Source of the DNA: Parelaphostrongylus tenuis
Taxonomy: Eukaryota > Nematoda > Chromadorea > Rhabditida > Metastrongylidae
Assembly (NCBI GenBank): GCA_019055375.1
Contig: JAHQIW010004522.1
Location: forward strand, 1 to 64,000
DNA: 64,000 nt
Direction: 5' to 3'
A program made the position numbers and the translations under genes. This document shows, one piece after another, positions 58,732 through 64,000 of the stretch. Position 1 is the stretch's first letter; each line of letters starts with the position of its first letter. Below the pieces are notes generated by a model, which did not search any database, was not told where the DNA came from, and saw only the letters and a list, made by a program, of their open reading frames with translations.

Positions 58732-60285
58732 TTAGTTCTTGGACAGCATCGTTTCAGTGATTTTCTGGAACTTGTCACCTAAAATACAAAAATTTACGAT
58801 TCAGGCAATCAAGAAATCCATGCGTTATTCCACATCTTTGGCATGTTAATAGCTGGAATTTGTTACCACTTATTTTATGGACGAGTTCTAGAAAATCAAT
58901 TTCTGAATCAACTTTTTTCAAAATCTTATGCACCTCTATTTTTCGTCAGAGTCATTGATAGAGGACAATGCATATGGCCTCGGTGTTCATCAATCCGTAA
59001 AATGTGCCAAGTCGCCGTCTTCAATTTCGATCTTCATTTTAGGTGCTTAAGTGCATATCTGGCTTTCACACTAATGCGCAGTGGCCTATCAGTGTATCAA
59101 GTCGGTGCTGGTTATACTTTCAGACAAATACCGAGACAATTTGCCGACCTCGAAGAGATGGAAGGCTTGGTGACCCATGAGCGCGCGGTCGAATTATAGC
59201 CCTTTTGTGCATGCAAAGCATTCTAACCACTGCGTCCACATGCTCTTTTCAATTTTGATATAGAAGAGAAAAACTCACTTTTGAAAATAGATGTGAGGAT
59301 AGGGAAATGTTTTGCAAGATCCTCTTTTGCTTCATCCGATAACGCATTGTACTTGTTGAGAGCCGATTGCGCTTTTTCTTTCAGTTCAGTAAGATTCGGT
59401 TTATTACCAGCCACAACGGAAGCCTGAATCTTCCGCGCTCCTTTGATCACCTGTAACCAGGCATATATGATAGGCTTCACTGAAAAATAGTTTTCCATTC
59501 TAAAAAGAGTTTATTCTGGACGTCTATGGTAAAGTTTTAGCAACAATGGAATCTCTGATTTTTTTTGTGTAACAACAAAAAGGCAATTTGAAACTTCCAA
59601 GAAACTCCACTGCAGCAAATCTAACTATGTTTCTTTCAATTGTATGATTTTCCTTCTTTTCTTTATTTTCTTTCGATTTTTCGAAGCAAAAGGATATTGT
59701 AATACTTCTTACCTCTTTGGCGAATGCCTTAGCCTCATCGCCAAGTGCATTAACCTTATCCTTGACCATGGTGTGCAGTTTTTCCGCCTTCTCGCCAAGT
59801 TCCGGCGACTTCGCCTTCAATGCAGCTAGCGCCTAAAAGAGACTTGTGGTCAGGCTATGGAGGCCACAAAATTTTGCGATATCTCAAAAAACATGTGCAG
59901 TACTTCGTCTTCATTTTTGTAGGTGGCATAGTTCTTGGCAACATCTTTAAGAGCTTCCTTGTCCTTGTCCGAGAGCCCAGTAAGGAAATCCTTAGCTTCC
60001 TTGGGAATCATGTCTAAATCAGACCAAAATGTTCGTAACTCTCCTAGAAAGATCAACTTTAGCGTTTCACATTTTCTTTCTACTGTAGAAAGAGCATGCT
60101 TTACCGGAAGAAATCAATGGGGTCAAAAGATCGGTTTAAAATCCCGCTCTTCGTGATTATGGAACTTCACTAAATGCCTAGCAATGATTACCTCTGTACT
60201 CTTGTGGTATATCTTCGATGCTGGTGAAAGGAGCAGCAGAAACAAGGCAGATAAAGCCGGTAAGAGCGGCGACGTGGAAGATCAT
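58732..60285 (-). CDS. Fatty-acid and retinol-binding (FAR) protein, intact
   Basis: Five exons: 60285-60192, 60013-59904, 59832-59713, 59450-59279, 58778-58732; all phases join and give 180 residues, the usual family length. Leader MIFHVAALTGFICLVSAAP is followed by SIEDIPQEY, the start typical of FAR proteins. Next come IPKEAKDFLTGLSDKDKEAL and KNYATYKNEDE, then the signature stretch LKAKSPELGEKAEKLHTMV and NALGDEAKAFAKE, a helical segment ending LSDEAKEDLAKHFPILTSI, and SDKFQKITETMLSKN. It is predicted secreted and all-helical, with a hydrophobic ligand cavity (family knowledge). The exon 2 donor (GAA|GTACTG) is not ideal but is required for phase. It lies 3.0 kb upstream of its FAR neighbour in the same orientation, so they arose by tandem duplication. 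Confidence 0.92.
58975..59248 (-). mobile_element. SINE family 1 inside the last intron of the intact FAR gene
   Basis: Minus strand head GAGCATGTGGACGCAGTGGTTAG (box A), box B-like AATTCGACCGCGCGCTCAT, and a body running down to the GGTGTTCATCAATCCG block. The insertion lies wholly in the intron between exons 4 and 5 (59,278-58,779), so it does not break the gene. Confidence 0.7.
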
Positions 60286-62562
60286 TGCTGGAAGATCGAA
60301 ACGACTTTCTTACAACTGTTTGAATACTTCAAGAGATTTCAAACGCTGATGATGAAAAAATTACGCATGACGCGATTGAGAGAGAAAGTGAAGTAGAAAA
60401 CGATAATGATTGAGTGAGACTGGTGAAGTTGGTCTGTGCAGCTTCACTGCTGTAATGGCGGCTTTTAACCTCGTCGATGACAGGGGGCCGAACCTCGAGG
60501 CATGAGGTGGACAAAGAGCATTAGTCAGTGATAGAGAAGGGCAATGAAGAGCGATTGAAGGTCAGAGAGCTTGGAAGCGCTGTGCAGAACTCTCTATCAG
60601 TTGATGGATGTTGGTCACTCGATCAGAGATTGTAAGATCAGACCGGATAGTGGAAAGAGAGATTAAAAGTGTGCTAGTGGAGACTTCTCAACCAAGTGAA
60701 AGATATGTGATGTTATAGCTACTTCCTAATTACGGAGGTAATAGAAACTGAAGATATAACTGTTGAAAGTATGAACCACATAAGCGACAACATCATAAGG
60801 AATCAATCAAAATTTCCCTGTGCAAGGAAATAACGGCGTTTGGAAGGTCAAAATTTGGGAGTTTGCTAAATGAAGAGTTCTAAGTTATAGCTTTCATCAA
60901 TTTCAACCACTTAGTGATTCGAATGATTTCCCGAAGTTCTATTACTTTCGTGTCTCCATTTTTTTTTGCGTAGGACCTTCGATTTTTGTACTTTCGATTT
61001 TCTATCACTGGTAGTCGTTAGATGCACTATTAGATGAGAATTAGAATATTTGCATACAAAAGCGAATTCTCTTCAGTGAACATTCAATCTGATTTTGTCG
61101 CAGGAGTTTGCCGAATTATTCGTGTAGAGTGCTCATCTATGAATGAATAAGCTGCAAAGATGTCGGCGAGTGTGACTATTCGAAGCTTATCTTCCAAACT
61201 CGTCTGCTTGAACAAATCAAATATACAAACAATTTTGGTTTGTTTTTCAAGCCTTCTTCGTCTACTGCCACTTTTCGCTCATCTGGAAAGGTGATTCATC
61301 TGGAAGGTGATCTAGTCTCATGACTCACCGGTTCGATAATTTTTTCTATGATACAGAATCGAAGCTCGTCAGCTATTCAATGACCAATTTTTGAGCAACA
61401 ATGGACATGATCATTCAAAATAACGACTGTCAATAACCCTCGGCATTGACATTTAATATATGTAAATCACAGTACTTCTAATCAGTACCAATCTCGCATC
61501 GGCTAAACAACGCAAGTCTTCAAAATGGACGGGCGATCTTGGAAGTTGTTCTATCAAGTAATGAAGAGGAGGGATAGATCATCCGAGGTCCTGCGAACGG
61601 GAAAAAAAAGATGACGTTTGGATGAGTGCGCTCTCATCATAGTATTTCAGGTGCGAAATGTTCCTGATAGCTTTTGTTCATTTTGCCCCTGACGCCTGAA
61701 TACTCACAAATAAACTCATTTCAAGCCGTTTACGTCGGTTGTGTTCTCTGGCAGTGACGATAGTTTCTAAATCTCCATTATTCACGACCTCAGTAGCGTT
61801 GCACACTTTCTCTTTTTAACGATTCTTTTTCATTCATTCGTCACTGTCGCATAATCAACCACACTCTTTCTTTCCATCAACGATGCGAATGTGGACGTTG
61901 TCTATTTCATAGTTGTCACTTTTTATACCACATCTGATGTAGTTAGCGTAACAGAATACCTCCATGTGTGCATCAAATGATCCGAGAGTGCGCATACAGA
62001 GAAGTAATTTAAATCACACGGACATTTTGGCTCAATTTATGTTCTAGGAATCTACACCCCACTGTTCACTACAATCAAATTGACCGAGCAACAAAAATTT
62101 TTTGACACATCCGAAAATTTTTGACGTCATCAGCATTCGATTTATTCACTTTCTTTGAATAATAGCAACTAGGACACCAAAATTCACAAGCGCAGCGTTT
62201 TCCAAAGTGAAACCACCGATGATTATTGGGGACGGGCATAGGTTAACATTTTGATGAAGAGCGTATTTTTCCTAAACGTATATCCCGTTTGTGGAGGTTA
62301 CGAGAAATAGTGGCCTTACTAAAAATTGCAGTTTTCTTTCAAAAAAAAATTGGTCAAAGCTTTGTCTCTCTCATCCAAAGGCGATGGAAATTCATCTCCT
62401 CTCAAATTCGAGTTTTAACTTCCACCATATTAGCACTCCGTCGTCACGTCGGAGTCGGCGATCGACGTCTACTAAGGCTGATTCTCAATGTTGAATAAGT
62501 TAAACTAATAATTTACAAGTAAACAAACACCAATGATTAAGTATAATTGAGATGAATAATTT
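60286..62562. other. Upstream region of the FAR pair, no gene recognised
   Basis: Sequence upstream of the intact FAR gene. No exon with family resemblance, no repeat copy and no clear promoter motif could be supported. Frames at 60,329-60,514 and 62,289-62,498 look compositional. Confidence 0.4.
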
Positions 62563-62849
62563 TTATCCAGTCAATGCTTGGACGTCTGCGCCTCCCTTAG
62601 AACCGATAGTCTCGTGTCGTGGTTCATCGTTGTCGTTCATTTGAATCTTCTTCGGTGAAGCATCGCTCAAATAAAGAATCACAAATTCAGTACCATGAAT
62701 TTTCTCTTGACAGTTTTACGATTTTTCCTCCAGGGAAACATCGCTTTATGACAATTTGCGCATACATTACGAGTTCTACTCACCAGTAATGCCGCCCAAG
62801 CTATAAAAGTACTTGACTGGAAGATGTAGTGAGCAGAAATTGCAGCCAT
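62563..62849 (-). CDS. Possible small membrane protein, two exons
   Basis: Exon 1, 62849-62784, encodes MAAISAHYIFQSSTFIAWAA and two leucines, with a donor GTGAGT. Exon 2, 62703-62563, continues in phase through KIHGTEFVILYLSDAS to a charged end (QMNDNDEPRHETIG, GGADVQALTG) and a TAA stop. The predicted product has 68 residues with a hydrophobic N-terminal half and a polar tail. The composition of the tail looks like real coding sequence, but I recognise no family, the acceptor at 62,704 (CAAGAG) is weak, and other exons may be missing. Confidence 0.3.
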
Positions 62850-62877
62850 TATAGAAGAAGTGTAGTAGGAAAATCAA

Positions 62878-62902
62878 AATCTCTCTCCCTCTCTCTCTCA
62901 TC
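62878..62902. repeat. CT-rich simple repeat
   Basis: TCTCTCTCCCTCTCTCTCTC tract. Confidence 0.9.
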
Positions 62903-63029
62903 CATAAAAGTTGGTAACATCTTGTGGAGACACCTAAATCCGAGCAAGATACTCATTATTGTAAGAAGATAGGGAGAAGAAATAGACAAGATGATTTCAA
63001 ACATTGTTTTCTTTTCTTTCAACCAAAGT

Positions 63030-63620
63030 TGACCAAAGTTGATAAGCATGAGATAACTCCTATGCATATCATGGGAATTTCGCAGTTTTTTACGTGGGAA
63101 TTTCCTGGTGGAGGCGTAGATATTATTCGTCTTTACTTTTACTTGGCTACAAGCCTCCGCCATGTCCATCGAAACTATCAAACTTCGTGTTTTGTTGCGT
63201 CTTCATGGACAAAAGGTCTTTAACAGCGAGCTCCACTCGATGAAATCAACGAAGTTGGAGGTGAAAGGCACAACAAGCGGATCTGCTGCTGGACTCTGGT
63301 TTCAACGCTTTTGATGCTCAGATCTTGAACTTGAAGACAAGCCTCGTTCAGGATGTCCAACAAAGTTGAACGATGTTGATTTGATTGCTCTTTGGAAGGT
63401 GAACCGTGGGTACTTCAACCAGATCCGAAACTCGGCGAACCGATGTCAGAAAGTCGTGTGATACGATTAATTTATTCTGAAGAATACTTATTATTGCTTT
63501 TTTTGAAACTCATGCGCAGATTTTCAAATTCTCACAGGTTTCCCAAAACTTTCTTTCCATCCTAATACTTTGCCATAAGCATCTTGACAATCCTGAATAT
63601 GCATCTATGAATGCCTTGAA
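63030..63620 (+). mobile_element. mariner transposon remnant, better preserved copy
   Basis: Around 63,290-63,400 the frames give LWFQRF and DLELEDKPRSGCPTKLNDVD, the helix-turn-helix and linker region of mariner transposases. The upstream part includes the shared TGGGAATTTCCTGGTGG-type sequence. Frameshifts and stops are present and there is no catalytic domain. Collinear with 41,580-42,300. Confidence 0.7.
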
Positions 63621-64000
63621 GAAGAATGTTTCTATGTCGCAAAACACTGGTTAACTTCTCAAATGTACATTCTAAAATGCTGATTCTTCTATGTTTTCCT
63701 ATGTTTTCCGGAACCTACTATCCAACTAATCGAAAAATTCTAATTAGGAAATTTTCTATCTCCTCAAAACCATCAAAAGTCTTTGACTCACTGGCCCATT
63801 ACAACAAATGCAAGAAGATGGGCTTATCAATCTGATGCTGATTTACGTTCGACCGATGTCTGGATTTGAGTGACTGGTGAGTTCGAGTTCCCCAGCCGTG
63901 TTACACAACATCGAGTGCCCTTTGCGAACTTTATCCTCCCGAGTGATATATGACTGACGAGGGACAGCTCATCAACCCTGAATGAGCTTGTAAAACTGTT
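63621..64000. other. Right end of window, nothing firmly recognised
   Basis: Around 63,885 GAGTTCGAGTTCCCC looks like a box B, possibly the decayed head of another SINE, but no box A or body could be matched. Confidence 0.3.

Overview
The window looks like nuclear DNA from a strongylid (clade V) nematode, probably a hookworm or trichostrongylid relative. Evidence: genes with many introns bounded by GT/AG sites; a pair of fatty-acid and retinol-binding (FAR) protein genes, a family found only in nematodes; an AT-rich background full of tRNA-derived SINEs, RTE and mariner remnants and foldback elements; and no bacterial operon structure. The species cannot be named from the sequence. All convincing genes are on the minus strand. 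Exon-level models below were made by hand from splice sites, reading phase and family conservation. Layout: (1) 0.47-9.4 kb (possibly to 12.0 kb) is the 5' and middle part of an SLC38A9-like lysosomal amino-acid transporter; its 3' exons lie off the left edge. (2) 12-19.6 kb is repeat-rich intergenic DNA. (3) 19.7-22.9 kb is a ten-exon anosmin-1/KAL-1-like gene: signal peptide, cysteine box, three fibronectin type III domains and a C-terminal membrane segment. (4) 23-53.9 kb is a 31-kb stretch where I find no convincing gene, only transposon remnants (an RTE 3' end, mariner pieces), SINEs, tandem repeats and a long ATT microsatellite. (5) 53.9-60.3 kb holds two FAR genes with nearly identical exon lengths; the downstream one carries a 1-nt frameshift in exon 2. 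(6) 62.5-62.9 kb may hold a small membrane-protein gene, and 63.0-63.6 kb a mariner remnant. The most interesting structure is in the repeats. A foldback family sharing the end motif AACATGTTTTGAGCC (copies at 5.7-6.3, 15.8-16.2, 22.2 and 58.3 kb) carries a hammerhead-ribozyme fold in each arm of its two full copies. The best case is 16,133-16,178: stem I, a near-consensus core, stem II, GAAA, a palindromic stem III and a GUC cleavage site in the right order. Related or separate hammerhead-like relics lie at 46.98 and 22.61 kb. A second palindromic element occurs twice (8.7 and 51.0 kb), each copy flanked by a different perfect 12-14-bp direct repeat, so it has recently been mobile.
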